From NCBI GenBank assembly GCA_017985015.1, contig JAGNYI010000001.1:1-64000 (forward strand): DNA of 64,000 nt, written 5' to 3'. Position numbers and translations under genes: made by a program. Below, piece by piece: positions 1 through 7,810 of the stretch; within the stretch, counting starts at the first letter, position 1, and every line of letters begins with the position of its first letter. The DNA comes from Giesbergeria sp. (GTDB lineage Bacteria > Pseudomonadota > Gammaproteobacteria > Burkholderiales > Burkholderiaceae_C). The notes beneath the pieces were generated by a model. The model searched no databases. It was not told where the DNA came from and worked only from the letters and a program-made list of their open reading frames with translations.

Positions 1-69
1 TCCGTGGCGCTGTGCTTTTTCGTGGTTTGCGCCCGTCGTCAATTTGGGGCTTCCCGTTTTGGCTTCTGG

Positions 70-130
70 GTCTAACCGGGCAGTCAAGCCGACCTGCCTT
101 CGGCAGGCGGCTTACTTTCGTTCGTTAGCC
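70..130 (+). repeat. attC recombination site 1
   Basis: The site starts with core TCTAACC (71-77) and ends with core GTTAGCC (124-130). The arm AAGCCGACC pairs with GGCGGCTT apart from one extra A, the kind of extrahelical base that integrases read. The apex is a short GCC-TTCG-GGC hairpin. Confidence 0.8.
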
Positions 131-314
131 TGTTCAAATTCCGGTCTTCACAACCCATGCTTTTGCACACCGCCGCCACCTGTTCAAGCGCTCCTGCGCT
201 GGGGCGCGGTCGCCGGGGTGGGCTTCGCCTGCTGGCGTTGGGGGAAGTTCAGGTGTTTTCGGGCTCTGGCGCTTATGCACCGTGCGCAAGTAGCTCTGTT
301 TTATGTAGCGCAGT

Positions 315-374
315 GTCTAACTCTGCGCTCAAGCGGACCCGCATTCTGCGGGCCGCTTACCTTGTTCGTTAGAA
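315..374 (+). repeat. attC recombination site 2
   Basis: Core TCTAAC begins at 316 and core GTTAGAA ends at 374. The arms AAGCGGACC and GGCCGCTT are complementary, with one extrahelical base in the left arm. The site shares its GCGCTCAAGCGG / CCGCTTA pattern with the next site, as expected within one chromosomal array. The preceding stretch 131-314 shows no gene I can support. Confidence 0.8.
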
Positions 375-377
375 TTT

Positions 378-632
378 ATGATAAATAAACTCCGTGTGAA
401 TTTGATTTCCAGCGTTGTAGCAATCGCTACAACATCTTTAGTCGCGTGGGCCTGCTGGTCTGGATACGGGCTTGGAATAAATGACATCATTCGGCATGGT
501 TTTTTTGGCGGATTCACCTTCGTTTTCATGTTTTCGGCAACTGTCGGGCTGCCGATTTACAGCGCTCTCAACTACATACTTTCCCCGCGCCATATACCTC
601 AGGCGAGTGGTTCGACTGATGTTCCGTTCTAA
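378..632 (+). CDS. Cassette-encoded small membrane protein, unknown function
   Basis: This 84-residue protein starts four bases after the R' core of attC 2, and its TAA lies in the R'' core of attC 3. That is the standard layout of an integron cassette gene. Two hydrophobic stretches, around residues 8-28 (with an Ala/Thr/Trp-rich run) and 42-66 (Phe-rich), suggest two membrane segments with short ends. I do not recognise a family. No good Shine-Dalgarno sequence is visible, which is common for cassette genes with very short leaders. The coding call rests on position, hydrophobicity and lower GC than the flanking sequence. Confidence 0.6.
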   Translation: MINKLRVNLISSVVAIATTSLVAWACWSGYGLGINDIIRHGFFGGFTFVFMFSATVGLPIYSALNYILSPRHIPQASGSTDVPF

Positions 633-686
633 CCTTTCAGTCAAGCGGACTGGCCTACGGCCAGCCGCTTACTTTGTTCGTTCAAC
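628..686 (+). repeat. attC recombination site 3
   Basis: Core TCTAACC (628-634) and arms AAGCGGACTGGCC / GGCCAGCCGCTT form a strong hairpin. The right core reads GTTCAAC (680-686) and departs from GTTRGNY, so this site may be weaker or mutated. Confidence 0.7.
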
Positions 687-709
687 CGCAAGCCGGAGCT
701 AATGTTGCA

Positions 710-1021
710 ATGAGGACTCTCGTCATTCCCCCAGCTGCGCAACGCGATGCAAAGTCGGTGCAGATGCTCAGCGCGTGGATTGCGGAGCAAGGGCTCCACT
801 GCACGCTGAATATTGGCTTCTTTGAGTCAGCGGGGCACGTCGAGCCAAAGGCTTGGGGGATTCTTTTGGCCGATCTTGTGCGGCACATCGGCAATGCTCT
901 CGCGGAAGATCGTGGAACGCCGGCACACGAGACGATTGCGGCAGTCGTTTCATCTCTGCAATCCGAACTGGACGTGCCTACTTCGGCAGCCGTCGGAGAG
1001 TTTCATGTTGGTCATGCTTAG
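710..1021 (+). CDS. DUF5076-like cassette protein
   Basis: The protein has 103 residues. The N-terminal Pro/Ala stretch, the alternating block LHCTLNIGFF and the helix ending in LLADLVRHIGNAL resemble the small DUF5076 family of proteobacteria, whose function is unknown to me. I chose the ATG at 710; an in-frame TTG at 674 lies inside attC 3 and is unlikely. It is the only gene of the cassette between attC 3 and attC 4 and is on the same strand as the other cassette genes. Family assignment is from memory of the pattern, not from a search. Confidence 0.65.
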   Translation: MRTLVIPPAAQRDAKSVQMLSAWIAEQGLHCTLNIGFFESAGHVEPKAWGILLADLVRHIGNALAEDRGTPAHETIAAVVSSLQSELDVPTSAAVGEFHVGHA

Positions 1022-1052
1022 GCTTGCATCGCACTCGTCGGGCGCATTGCGG

Positions 1053-1108
1053 TTGAACCTGCCATTCGAGCGGACCGCCTTCGACGTCCGCTCACTTTCA
1101 CGTTGGGT
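1053..1108 (+). repeat. attC recombination site 4
   Basis: The left core is TTGAACC (1053-1059) and the right core GTTGGGT (1102-1108). Arms GAGCGGACC and CGTCCGCTC pair imperfectly around a CGCCTTCGACG apex. The site is more diverged than attC 1-3. Confidence 0.7.
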
Positions 1109-1127
1109 CTCACAATAAGGAATCTCC

Positions 1128-1520
1128 ATGCTTGCCAATTCGCTGTCCCCCTGCATCACCACAACGAAGGTCGAGGAATCCCGTGACTTTTACGTCAAGC
1201 ACTTTGGTGCAAAGATCACCTTCGACTGCGGCTGGTACGTCAACCTCGAATTCGGGAAGGGCGCATCCCTTCAGTTCATGACACCACAGCCAGATCAACC
1301 CGTCTGCAATCCTGCCGGCTTGACGTACAACTTCAGCGTCTCCGATGTCGATGCTGAGTTCCAGTTGCTCACCAGCGCGGGTCTGGCTCCGGTCATGCCG
1401 CTCGAAGACCATCCTTGGGGTGATCGTGGCTTCGCCGTCCAAGACCCCAACGGCGTCGTTCTTTACATCTATTCGGAGCGAGAACCCAGCCCCGAGTTCA
1501 AGCAATACTACAAGTCCTGA
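1128..1520 (+). CDS. VOC-superfamily (glyoxalase/bleomycin resistance-like) protein
   Basis: The protein has 130 residues and a single vicinal-oxygen-chelate fold. Visible signs are the opening segment with ESRDFYVKHFGAK, a central phenylalanine/serine strand with FSVSDVDAEF, and a C-terminal WGDRGFAVQDPNGVVLYI that matches the end of VOC domains. Such proteins bind a metal and act as glyoxalases, dioxygenases or drug-binding proteins; the substrate cannot be told here. AAGGA lies about seven bases before the ATG. A DUF1801 gene follows after four bases in the same cassette, so the two are probably co-expressed. VOC proteins are frequent integron cargo. Confidence 0.85.
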   Translation: MLANSLSPCITTTKVEESRDFYVKHFGAKITFDCGWYVNLEFGKGASLQFMTPQPDQPVCNPAGLTYNFSVSDVDAEFQLLTSAGLAPVMPLEDHPWGDRGFAVQDPNGVVLYIYSEREPSPEFKQYYKS

Positions 1521-1524
1521 CGCC

Positions 1525-1884
1525 ATGTCCGCTGACCGCATCTCCAAACTACTCGAAGACATTCGCCTTCTCGATCAAGCCCGATTCGAGCTTGTTCAGT
1601 CGCTACGAGAAATCATTCTGGGTTTGACGCCATCCATCTCCGAGGAAGTGAAGTATGGCGGCATCTTGTTTTCTGCTGGGCAGCCTTTCTGTGGCGTTTT
1701 TTCCTACGCCAAGCACGTTTCGCTGGAGTTTGGCGCGGGCGCATCCTTGCCGGACAAATACAAGGTGCTTGAGGGCGAAGGCAAGTTGCGCCGTCATATC
1801 AAACTTTCGTCGGCCCTAGACATTTCTGGAAAGCATGTCCGTGAGTATCTGGCTCTGGCGCTCAAGGCGTGCTCCAAGCCGTGA
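1525..1884 (+). CDS. DUF1801 (YdhG-like) domain protein
   Basis: The protein has 119 residues. The pattern SISEEVKYGGILF followed by a FSYAKHVSLEF strand and a late KLRRHIKL segment is typical of DUF1801 proteins, a small alpha/beta fold related to frataxin-like YdhG proteins. Function is not established. The ATG at 1525 is four bases downstream of the VOC stop codon, which argues for translational coupling. The gene ends one base before attC 5. Two-gene cassettes are less common than single-gene ones. Confidence 0.8.
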   Translation: MSADRISKLLEDIRLLDQARFELVQSLREIILGLTPSISEEVKYGGILFSAGQPFCGVFSYAKHVSLEFGAGASLPDKYKVLEGEGKLRRHIKLSSALDISGKHVREYLALALKACSKP

Positions 1885-1885
1885 G

Positions 1886-1961
1886 ACCCAACCCTGCGCT
1901 CAACCCCGTTCGCTTCGCTCTCTGGACGCTGCGCGATAAAGCCGCGCAGCGCCGGTTAGCT
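1886..1961 (+). repeat. attC recombination site 5
   Basis: Left core ACCCAAC (1886-1892) and right core GTTAGCT (1955-1961) bracket arms CTGCGCTC and GCGCAGCG. This is the longest well-formed site in the array, with an extra inner hairpin GCTGCGCG / CGCGCAGC. Confidence 0.7.
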
Positions 1962-2358
1962 CTACTACAAGGGCTTCCCCATAAAAGTCAAACAAATTTC
2001 CAACCGTGATGCATCGCGCAGCGATGGATCACGGAATGCATTTCGACTGACTTGATTCAATTCACACCATCTACGCCAGCGCTGCGTTGCCCAATCGAGC
2101 AAGGAATGCGGACAGCGAAACTACAAACGGTCATTAATGCTGCTTGTTGCAGCGGACCCTGATGAAAAGACGCACGCGGGGGACCCATTCGTTAGCCGAG
2201 GTTGGCCACTGTTTCCAGTCGCCCTGATCTCCTTGAGTTAACCGGTCACGCCCCGCGCAGGTCCAACCTTGACTCACCAACGTTGCTGGCTGCACGCGGT
2301 GGTGGAAATCGAAACAAACCTCCTCTGTGTCAATGTATTGGCAGTGCGGTTCAAGCAC
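1962..2358. other. Gene-free stretch between attC 5 and the IS transposase
   Basis: I see no supportable gene here. A GTTAGCC core at 2191-2197 preceded by CCATTC looks like the right end of a further attC, but its left core is not convincing. The part from about 2200 to 2358 probably contains the left end of the IS110-family element. Its exact border cannot be fixed by eye. Confidence 0.5.
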
Positions 2359-3498
2359 TCATGCCGGCAGCCTGAAGGCCTCGCCTCGGCTGAGCACGGC
2401 CCAGCACATGCGCGCGTTCTTCGCAGCAATGGCCACAATGGCTTTCCAGTAGCCCCGCCGCTGCTCCAGGCTCACGGCCCATCGGCTGATCGGATCGCTC
2501 TTGGTCTTGGCCGCTGCCAGCACTGCTCGGGCACCGAGCACCAGCAGGCTGCGCAGGTACGGGTCACCCGCCTTGGTAATGCGCCCCAAGCGCTGCTTGC
2601 CGCCTGAGCTGTATTGCCCAGGCACCAAGCCCAGCCAGGCGCACAGCTGGCGCCTGCACTTGAAGTCGTGTCCGTTGCCAATGGTGCTGAGCAGCGCCGT
2701 GGCGGTGGTGGGCCCTACGCCGCTTAGCTGCATCAGGCGTTTGGCCTCGGTGCTGTGACGCGCCATCAACTCGATGTGGTGGTCGTACTGGGTAATGCGT
2801 TCGTCCAGATGGCTGACCTCGCTGAGCAGATCCCCGATGACAGTGTTGGCCCAGCCGGGCAGGTCTTCCAGGCGGGCCATGGCCTCGCGGCGCACCACAG
2901 CGGCTTTGAGCGCCAGCACGATGCCCAGCTCAGAGAGCAGGCCCCGGATGCGGTTGAATGTGGCGGTGCGCTGCTCCACAAAGCCTTGGCGTGCGCGGTG
3001 CACCATGAGCTGGCCTTGCTGATCGATCGATTTGATCGGTACGAATCGCATGTTTGGGCGGGTGACGGCTTCGCAGATTGCGGCTGCGTCGGCCGCATCG
3101 TTCTTGCCACGGCGGCCCGAGAGGCGGTACGGGATGACGAACTTTGGCGCCATCAGGCGCACGGTGTGGCCAAACTTCTCAAACTCGCGCGCCCAGTGGT
3201 GGGCGCCGGAGCACGCTTCCACGCCGATGAGGCAAGGCGGCAGCGAGGCGATGAGTTCGAGCAACTTGCCGCGCGGCACGCTGGGGCGCACCAGCGCGCT
3301 CTTGCCTGTGGCATCCACGCCGTGAACAGCAAAGACGTTCTTGGCGAGATCGATTCCAATGGTGACAATGGCAGACATGGACTTCCCCTTCCACAAAAAC
3401 GAGTGAGTTGATGAGAGGTTGCACTTCCCATCGTGGCACTTTGATGCCGTACCCCGCAATTGCGCGGATCACTCGGGACGGGGAAGTCCCTTTCATTC
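2200..3498 (-). mobile_element. IS110-family (IS1111-like) insertion sequence, ends approximate
   Basis: A full-length IS110-type transposase lies on the minus strand, with about 120 bp of non-coding DNA between its start and an attC right core GTTAGGT at 3499-3505. IS110/IS1111 elements carry no terminal inverted repeats and often make no target duplication, so borders cannot be read directly. A CAACCT motif near 2265 and its inverse near 3418 may be subterminal repeats. Position against an attC core fits the described IS1111-attC group, which targets cassette recombination sites; membership is an inference. Confidence 0.6.
2359..3378 (-). CDS. IS110-family transposase
   Basis: The protein has 339 residues, a normal length for the family. 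The N-terminal RuvC-like DEDD domain opens with TIGIDLAKNVFAVH, has GVEACSGAHHWAREF near residue 60 and RGKNDAADAAAICEA near residue 95. The C-terminal Transposase_20 region includes LSGVGPTTATALLSTIG and the motif SSGGKQRLGRITKAGDPYLR. I chose the ATG at 3378 because TIGIDLAKN is the usual start of this family; an upstream extension would add 27 unrelated residues. No frameshift or stop is visible, so the element may be active. Confidence 0.92.
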   Translation of the reverse strand: MSAIVTIGIDLAKNVFAVHGVDATGKSALVRPSVPRGKLLELIASLPPCLIGVEACSGAHHWAREFEKFGHTVRLMAPKFVIPYRLSGRRGKNDAADAAAICEAVTRPNMRFVPIKSIDQQGQLMVHRARQGFVEQRTATFNRIRGLLSELGIVLALKAAVVRREAMARLEDLPGWANTVIGDLLSEVSHLDERITQYDHHIELMARHSTEAKRLMQLSGVGPTTATALLSTIGNGHDFKCRRQLCAWLGLVPGQYSSGGKQRLGRITKAGDPYLRSLLVLGARAVLAAAKTKSDPISRWAVSLEQRRGYWKAIVAIAAKNARMCWAVLSRGEAFRLPA

Positions 3499-3505
3499 GT
3501 TAGGT
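3499..3505 (+). repeat. attC right core (R') abutting the IS
   Basis: GTTAGGT preceded by TTCATTC has the form of an attC right-hand core. It opens the cassette that carries the 109-residue protein. The matching left half of this site is not seen nearby, which would be explained if the IS split it. Confidence 0.5.
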
Positions 3506-3574
3506 GCTTTGTGACTCGCAACTTTTTGGCATACGCAGCCTGCGCTACTGTTCGCATTTTCTGAAACGCAAATC

Positions 3575-3904
3575 ATGGCGCGAGAACTCAGCGAATCTGA
3601 TTGGAAGGTACTGAAACAACTGCACTCAATCGCATTGGAACGCTTTTGTCAGCGCGTGCTGTCGGAGGTTGATGGCATTGTTGCAGACACTTCAAAAACT
3701 TCACATCAGCGCTATCTCGCCATGTATGAGGCCATTCAGCGCCGAGACAAAGAAATATCGAGAGTCTTTGATGACCTGCGGCGCTCAACAGCAATACTTC
3801 AACTCGCTGCCCTTCGGTCTCGAAAGTTGATCGAAGACGCAGAGTTCATGCGCTTCAGCGAGGAAACCCAAGGGCTTGCCGGAGTGTTTCTTGAAGCACG
3901 CTAA
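3575..3904 (+). CDS. Cassette protein of unknown function
   Basis: The protein has 109 residues and is predicted all-helical and soluble: an opening ELSESDWKVLKQLHSIALERF helix region, a Cys-containing turn, then RYLAMYEAIQRRDKEISRVFDDLRRS, which is strongly charged and amphipathic. I have an impression of similar small proteins in proteobacterial genomes but cannot name a domain. The TAA stop lies in the left core of the next attC, as expected for a cassette gene. GC content is lower than in the housekeeping genes to the right. Confidence 0.7.
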   Translation: MARELSESDWKVLKQLHSIALERFCQRVLSEVDGIVADTSKTSHQRYLAMYEAIQRRDKEISRVFDDLRRSTAILQLAALRSRKLIEDAEFMRFSEETQGLAGVFLEAR

Positions 3905-3982
3905 CACGTCAATCAACCCGACCGCCCAAAAGCGTCGCTTTTGGGTTCCCTCCGCGCTGCGCGCTCCGGCGGCGGGTTATCT
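3901..3982 (+). repeat. attC recombination site after the 109-residue cassette gene
   Basis: Arms CAACCCGACCGCC and GGCGGCGGGTTA pair except for one extra A, the expected extrahelical base. The centre has a CCCAAAAGCG-TC-GCTTTTGGG hairpin. The right core is GGGTTAT. Confidence 0.65.
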
Positions 3983-4008
3983 TCAACGCTGGGCTGGGCT
4001 GGGCTTGG

Positions 4009-4064
4009 CTTAACTCCGCGCTCCAGCGGAACGCGCGTGCGGCGCGCCCCTCAGCTTGGTCGGC
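4009..4064 (+). repeat. Decayed terminal attC-like site
   Basis: TTAACTC at 4010-4016 and GGTCGGC at 4058-4064 bracket a GCGCTCCAGCGGAACGCGCG arm that resembles the other sites. Both cores deviate, so the site is probably no longer used. It marks the end of the array; the next gene is on the opposite strand. Confidence 0.4.
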
Positions 4065-4122
4065 ACCTATTTGATTTTTCTGGGGAATGCCACGCCTGGC
4101 ACGTCTTTCCGCAGACCGCCGC

Positions 4123-4791
4123 TCAGTGCCCCGCGCTGGCAAGCCCCGGCGGCTCCGCCTCTGACTCCGCCGCAGGCGCCACCACCACTGGCGGCACGCC
4201 CTGCCAGCGCCGCACCACGCGCTGGAACACCAGCGAATTGGGAATCTGCAGCCAGCACGGGTGGCCCTGCGCGGCGTCGTGGTCGAGCAGCGTGGTGTAG
4301 AGCAGGTTGATGTCCACCACCTGGCCCTTGGCGCCGGGCTTTTCGGCGGTGTCGAGCACCTCGATGTGGTCGCCGACGCGAAACGGCCGCACGGTGAGGA
4401 TGAGCAGCGCGCAGAACAGGTTGGAGAGCACGCTCCACGCCGCGAAGAAGGCCACCGCGCCGACGGTGGCAAAGCCGGTGAAGGCGGTCCACAGCACCGT
4501 GGCGGAGACGCCCAGGCGCTCGAGCACCAGCAGCAGCGCGCTGCCCATGACGACCCAGCGGATCAGTCCGGTCAGGGGTGCCAGCAGCTTGCTGGGCAGC
4601 TGGTAGCGGGCGCTGGCGCGGCGCACCAGCCGGCGCAGCAGGTACTGCAGCACCCAGGCGGCCAGCAGGATCAGCAGGATCTGCAGGCTGGGGACGATGA
4701 AGTCCAGCCAGTCCTGCACCCAATCGGGCAGGCGGGATTTGAACTGCTGCAGGCGCGGCACCATGCCGGTCGTCGGTAGCGGCCCGCTCAC
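4123..4791 (-). CDS. Small MscS-family mechanosensitive channel-like protein
   Basis: The protein has 222 residues in the inner membrane. Two or three hydrophobic helices precede a glycine/alanine-rich pore-type helix ([20 protein letters not shown], around residue 105) and then the beta domain with [18 protein letters not shown], the signature of MscS channels. It is shorter than E. coli MscS and lacks most of the C-terminal cage. The start is GTG at 4791, overlapping the lysS stop as GTGA, which implies coupling to lysS; an ATG nine codons later is an alternative. Likely role is release of solutes on hypo-osmotic shock. Confidence 0.85.
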   Translation of the reverse strand: MSGPLPTTGMVPRLQQFKSRLPDWVQDWLDFIVPSLQILLILLAAWVLQYLLRRLVRRASARYQLPSKLLAPLTGLIRWVVMGSALLLVLERLGVSATVLWTAFTGFATVGAVAFFAAWSVLSNLFCALLILTVRPFRVGDHIEVLDTAEKPGAKGQVVDINLLYTTLLDHDAAQGHPCWLQIPNSLVFQRVVRRWQGVPPVVVAPAAESEAEPPGLASAGH

Positions 4792-6335
4792 TCGCGCCGC
4801 AGGGCGGGGAACAGGATCACGTCGCGAATGCTGGGGCTGTCGGTCAGCAGCATCATCAGGCGGTCGATGCCGATGCCGCAGCCGCCAGCGGGTGGCATGC
4901 CGTATTCGAGCGCGCGCACGAAGTCGTGGTCGAAGTACATGGCTTCGTCGTCGCCGCTGTCCTTGGCGGCCACCTGCGCGTGAAAGCGCGCGGCCTGGTC
5001 TTCGGCGTCGTTCAGTTCAGAAAAGCCGTTGCCGAACTCGCGCCCGGTGATGTAGAGCTCGAAGCGCTCGGTGACTTCGGGTCGCTGGTCGTTGGCGCGC
5101 GCCAGCGGGCTGATCTCGGTCGGGTGCTCCATGATGAAGGTCGGCTGCCAGAGCTGGTCTTCCACCGTTTCCTCGAAGTACAGCACCTGCAGACTGGCCA
5201 GGCTGCGCGCCGAGAGGCGGTTCTTTTCTTCGTTCATGCCCAATTTTTTCAGCGCGCTGATCAGCCAGGCAGCATCGTCCACATGCGCGCCGGCCTCGGT
5301 GTACTGGAAGATGGCTTCGCGAATGGTCAGGCGCGCGAACGGCTGGGCGAGGTCCACGGCCCGGCCCTGGTACGAGAGCTGCAGCGTGCCCACGGCTTTT
5401 TGCGCTGCATCGCGCACCAGTGCCTCGGTAAAGCCCATCAGGTCCTGGTAGTTCCAGTACGCCGCGTAGAACTCCATCATGGTGAACTCGGGGTTGTGGC
5501 GCACCGAGATGCCTTCGTTGCGGAAATTGCGGTTGATCTCGAACACCCGCTCGAAACCACCCACCAGCAGGCGCTTCAGGTACAGCTCAGGCGCAATGCG
5601 CAGGAACATTTGCTGGTCGAGCGCGTTGTGGTGCGTGGTGAAGGGCTTGGCGTTCGCGCCGCCCGGAATCGGGTGCAGCATGGGCGTTTCGACTTCCAGG
5701 AAATCGTGCTGCACCATGAAGTCGCGCAGGCCGCTTACGGCTTTGCTGCGCGCGACAAAGCGCTGGCGCGCGGCCTCGTCGGTCATCAGATCGACATAGC
5801 GCTGGCGGTATTTCACTTCCTGGTCGGCAATGCCGTGGAACTTGTCGGGCATGGGGCGCAGGCTCTTGGTCAGCATGCGCAGCTGGCTGACCTGAATCGA
5901 CAGCTCGCCGGTGCGCGTTTTAAAAAGAGTGCCTTCGGCGCCGATGATGTCGCCCAGATCCCAGTGCTTGAACGCGGCGTACAGGTCTTCGCCCAGCGCG
6001 TCGCGTGTGACGTACAGCTGGATGCGCCCGCCGTGGCTGCCCAGCGACCCGTCCTGAATGGTGGCAAAACTGGCCTTGCCCATGACGCGCTTGAGCATCA
6101 TGCGGCCGGCAACGGTCACCTTGACGGGCGCTGACGCCAGGGCTTCGGCCGAACTCTGGCCATGCAAGGCGTGCAGGTCGGCCGCGTGGTGGAGCGGTTT
6201 GAAATCGTTCGGAAAACTCACGCCGCCGCCCTGGGCCTGGGCTTCGCGCAGGGCGCGGAGTTTCTCGCGGCGCTCGGCGATCAGCTGGTTCTCATCGATG
6301 GCGGGGGCGGTGGGGACGGGGTGTTGGTCAGACAT
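4788..6335 (-). CDS. lysS: Lysyl-tRNA synthetase, class II
   Basis: The protein has 515 residues and charges tRNA-Lys with lysine in the cytoplasm. An N-terminal OB-fold anticodon-binding domain covers about residues 75-180. The class II core shows motif 1 around [20 protein letters not shown], motif 2 [19 protein letters not shown] and motif 3 [15 protein letters not shown] near the C-terminus. Length is normal and no damage is seen. The first gene of a two-gene unit, it overlaps the mscS-like gene by four bases. In E. coli-type relatives lysS often follows prfB; here it does not within this window. Confidence 0.97.
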   Translation of the reverse strand: MSDQHPVPTAPAIDENQLIAERREKLRALREAQAQGGGVSFPNDFKPLHHAADLHALHGQSSAEALASAPVKVTVAGRMMLKRVMGKASFATIQDGSLGSHGGRIQLYVTRDALGEDLYAAFKHWDLGDIIGAEGTLFKTRTGELSIQVSQLRMLTKSLRPMPDKFHGIADQEVKYRQRYVDLMTDEAARQRFVARSKAVSGLRDFMVQHDFLEVETPMLHPIPGGANAKPFTTHHNALDQQMFLRIAPELYLKRLLVGGFERVFEINRNFRNEGISVRHNPEFTMMEFYAAYWNYQDLMGFTEALVRDAAQKAVGTLQLSYQGRAVDLAQPFARLTIREAIFQYTEAGAHVDDAAWLISALKKLGMNEEKNRLSARSLASLQVLYFEETVEDQLWQPTFIMEHPTEISPLARANDQRPEVTERFELYITGREFGNGFSELNDAEDQAARFHAQVAAKDSGDDEAMYFDHDFVRALEYGMPPAGGCGIGIDRLMMLLTDSPSIRDVILFPALRRE

Positions 6336-6457
6336 GAAAAGCGCTGGTGATGGGGCAGCTCGGCTGCAGGCAGGGCCATGGCGCGTGCGCCAAACCCGAC
6401 ATTTTAAGTTTGCTGGCGCCCACTGACTGCAGGAAGAGCGGATTGCGCCGAAAGGGC

Positions 6458-7096
6458 TCAGAAATCGGGGGCGATTCCCGTACTCTCCAGCATGTCGGCC
6501 ACGAGTTCGAGCCGTACCAAAGGGTTGTCCAATTCCATCATCCGCTGTTTCAGGTCCATCGGCATGGGCAGCAGCTCACACCAGCGATTGGCCACCCAGC
6601 CGCTGTCGGCCAGCTGTTCGGAGGTGGCGGCGGCGCCAGCCGAGGCGCCTTGCCGTTCGCGCAGGGAGGCGAGAACGGGAGCCAACAGCTGGGCGGTGGC
6701 AGCCAAGTGCTCGGGAACAGGCGTGGGGATATCGTCGGGAATCTGCTCCACGTCGGCAATCCACAGGCCATGGGGCAACTGCGTCTCGCGCTGCAGGCGA
6801 AAGCGCTGGCTCCCGTGGCAGCGCGCCAGAAGCAGGCCCGCCTGGGGTGCCTCCAGCGTTTCCACATGGGCCAGGGTGCCCACCGCGCAGAGCTTCTCGA
6901 TCGGGGCGCCGGCACGCCGCACTTCCGTGCCGCTTTGCAGGCACACCACGCCAAAGGGTGCGCCAGCCTCGTGGCATTTGCGCACCATGGTGAGGTAGCG
7001 CACCTCAAAGACACGAAGCGCCAGCGTGCCGCCTGGGTAGAGCACCGATTCCAGCGGAAACAGGGGCAGTGAGGTCAGCGAGAGAGGCTTGGTCAT
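6458..7096 (-). CDS. LON substrate-binding domain protein (peptidase S16-like)
   Basis: The protein has 212 residues. It begins [20 protein letters not shown] and continues to [15 protein letters not shown], which is the LON N-terminal (LonN/PUA-like) fold. There is no AAA+ ATPase and no Ser-Lys protease domain, so it is the stand-alone form found in many betaproteobacteria, of unproven function. The ATG at 7096 places the conserved PLFPL at the N-terminus; an upstream start would add a non-homologous tail overlapping the divergent yggT region. Promoters for both genes must lie in the 50 bp between them. Confidence 0.88.
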   Translation of the reverse strand: MTKPLSLTSLPLFPLESVLYPGGTLALRVFEVRYLTMVRKCHEAGAPFGVVCLQSGTEVRRAGAPIEKLCAVGTLAHVETLEAPQAGLLLARCHGSQRFRLQRETQLPHGLWIADVEQIPDDIPTPVPEHLAATAQLLAPVLASLRERQGASAGAAATSEQLADSGWVANRWCELLPMPMDLKQRMMELDNPLVRLELVADMLESTGIAPDF

Positions 7097-7146
7097 GCTT
7101 ACCGATATCATCCCATGCCGCAGCGAATTCGAGGAAACCCGCACCC

Positions 7147-7695
7147 ATGCTTTATCAGATTGTTTCGTTTTTGCTTGACGTGGTGGGCGGCCTGTTGACC
7201 GGTGCCTGCCTGCTGCGCCTGTACATGCAGTGGCAGCGCGTGCCCTTTGGCAACCCGGTCGGTAGGCTGGTGTTTGCACTGACCGACTGGCTGATCCTGC
7301 CGCTGCGCCGCGCCATTCCGCCTGCGCGCGCTTTCGATTGGGCCAGTCTGGTGGCAGCCATGCTGGTGCAACTGGTGCAGTACCTGGTTCTGTGGATCAT
7401 CCTCGGCGCCGGAGCGGGCTGGGCCTGGCTGCCGTGGCTGGCGCTGTTTGGATTGCTGCGTGTGGCGATCACCGCCACCATGGGCTTGCTCATTGTTCAT
7501 GCCGTGATGTCATGGACGCAAGCGCGCTCGCAAATATCGGACGTGATTGACCGGCTGGCGGTGCCGATTCTGCGCCCGGTGCGGCGCCTGCTCCCGCCCT
7601 TGGGCGGCGTCGATTTGTCGCCGCTGGTGCTGATCGTGCTGCTGCAGGTGCTGCTGATGGTGGTGGGCCACCTGCAGGTGTCGCTGTGGCGGTGA
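7147..7695 (+). CDS. YggT family integral membrane protein
   Basis: The protein has 182 residues built of two YggT repeats, each with a membrane segment pair. The first includes LLRLYMQWQRVPFGNPVGRL and PLRRAIPP; the second includes VMSWTQARSQISDVIDRL and PILRPVRRLLPPLGGVDLSP, the family hallmark. YggT proteins sit in the inner membrane and are linked to osmotic tolerance and cell-envelope or division functions; the biochemical role is unknown. ATG at 7147 starts directly with hydrophobic sequence. A strong palindromic terminator at 7763-7792 follows. Confidence 0.9.
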   Translation: MLYQIVSFLLDVVGGLLTGACLLRLYMQWQRVPFGNPVGRLVFALTDWLILPLRRAIPPARAFDWASLVAAMLVQLVQYLVLWIILGAGAGWAWLPWLALFGLLRVAITATMGLLIVHAVMSWTQARSQISDVIDRLAVPILRPVRRLLPPLGGVDLSPLVLIVLLQVLLMVVGHLQVSLWR

Positions 7696-7706
7696 GAATA
7701 TGAATG

Positions 7707-7754
7707 AAAATAGCCTCTATCGCTTACTGGGTAAGTGTTTATAGCTATCAATAA
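7707..7754 (-). repeat. Interspersed palindrome-like repeat, copy 1
   Basis: AAAATAGCCTCTATCGCTTA, then GGGTAAG and TATAGCTATCAATAAA, match the inverse orientation of a repeat seen eight times in the window. The core is AGCGCTTAT-N-ATAAGCGCTA flanked by ATAGCT on one side and GGCC/ATTTT on the other. It lies between yggT and the terminator. Confidence 0.75.
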
Positions 7755-7762
7755 ATGAGCGT

Positions 7763-7792
7763 AAAAAAGCCGCCCTGCAGGGCGGCTTTTTT
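7763..7792. terminator. Bidirectional intrinsic terminator between yggT and accD
   Basis: AAAAAAGCCGCCC and its exact complement flank a TGCA centre, giving a perfect 30-base palindrome. It ends in six T on either strand, so it can terminate both convergent genes. Confidence 0.93.
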
Positions 7793-7810
7793 AGGGGTGG
7801 CATTGCTGCC

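Larger units (their letters stand above)
1..4064 (+). mobile_element. Integron gene-cassette array (integrase not in window)
   Basis: At least six attC-like sites with the arrangement R''-L''-loop-L'-R' separate short plus-strand genes. Each site begins near a TAAC core and ends near a GTTRGNY core, with complementary arms between. Several cassettes hold no convincing ORF, namely 1-69 (partial) and 131-314. Two genes end at or inside the following attC, as is usual for cassettes. No tyrosine recombinase is present, so the platform end must lie to the left of position 1. The last, decayed site abuts the minus-strand mscS/lysS genes, so the array ends near 4064. Boundaries are inferred from motifs only. 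Confidence 0.8.

Noticed and set aside
157..372. Possible cassette ORF of 71 codons between attC 1 and attC 2
   Set aside because: It reads through most of attC 2 and has no protein-like composition; I could not support it.
4926..6134. Long plus-strand open frame of about 400 codons opposite lysS
   Set aside because: It is antisense to a clearly conserved synthetase, and its translation is rich in His, Gln, Val and Ala as expected of a mirror frame in GC-rich DNA.
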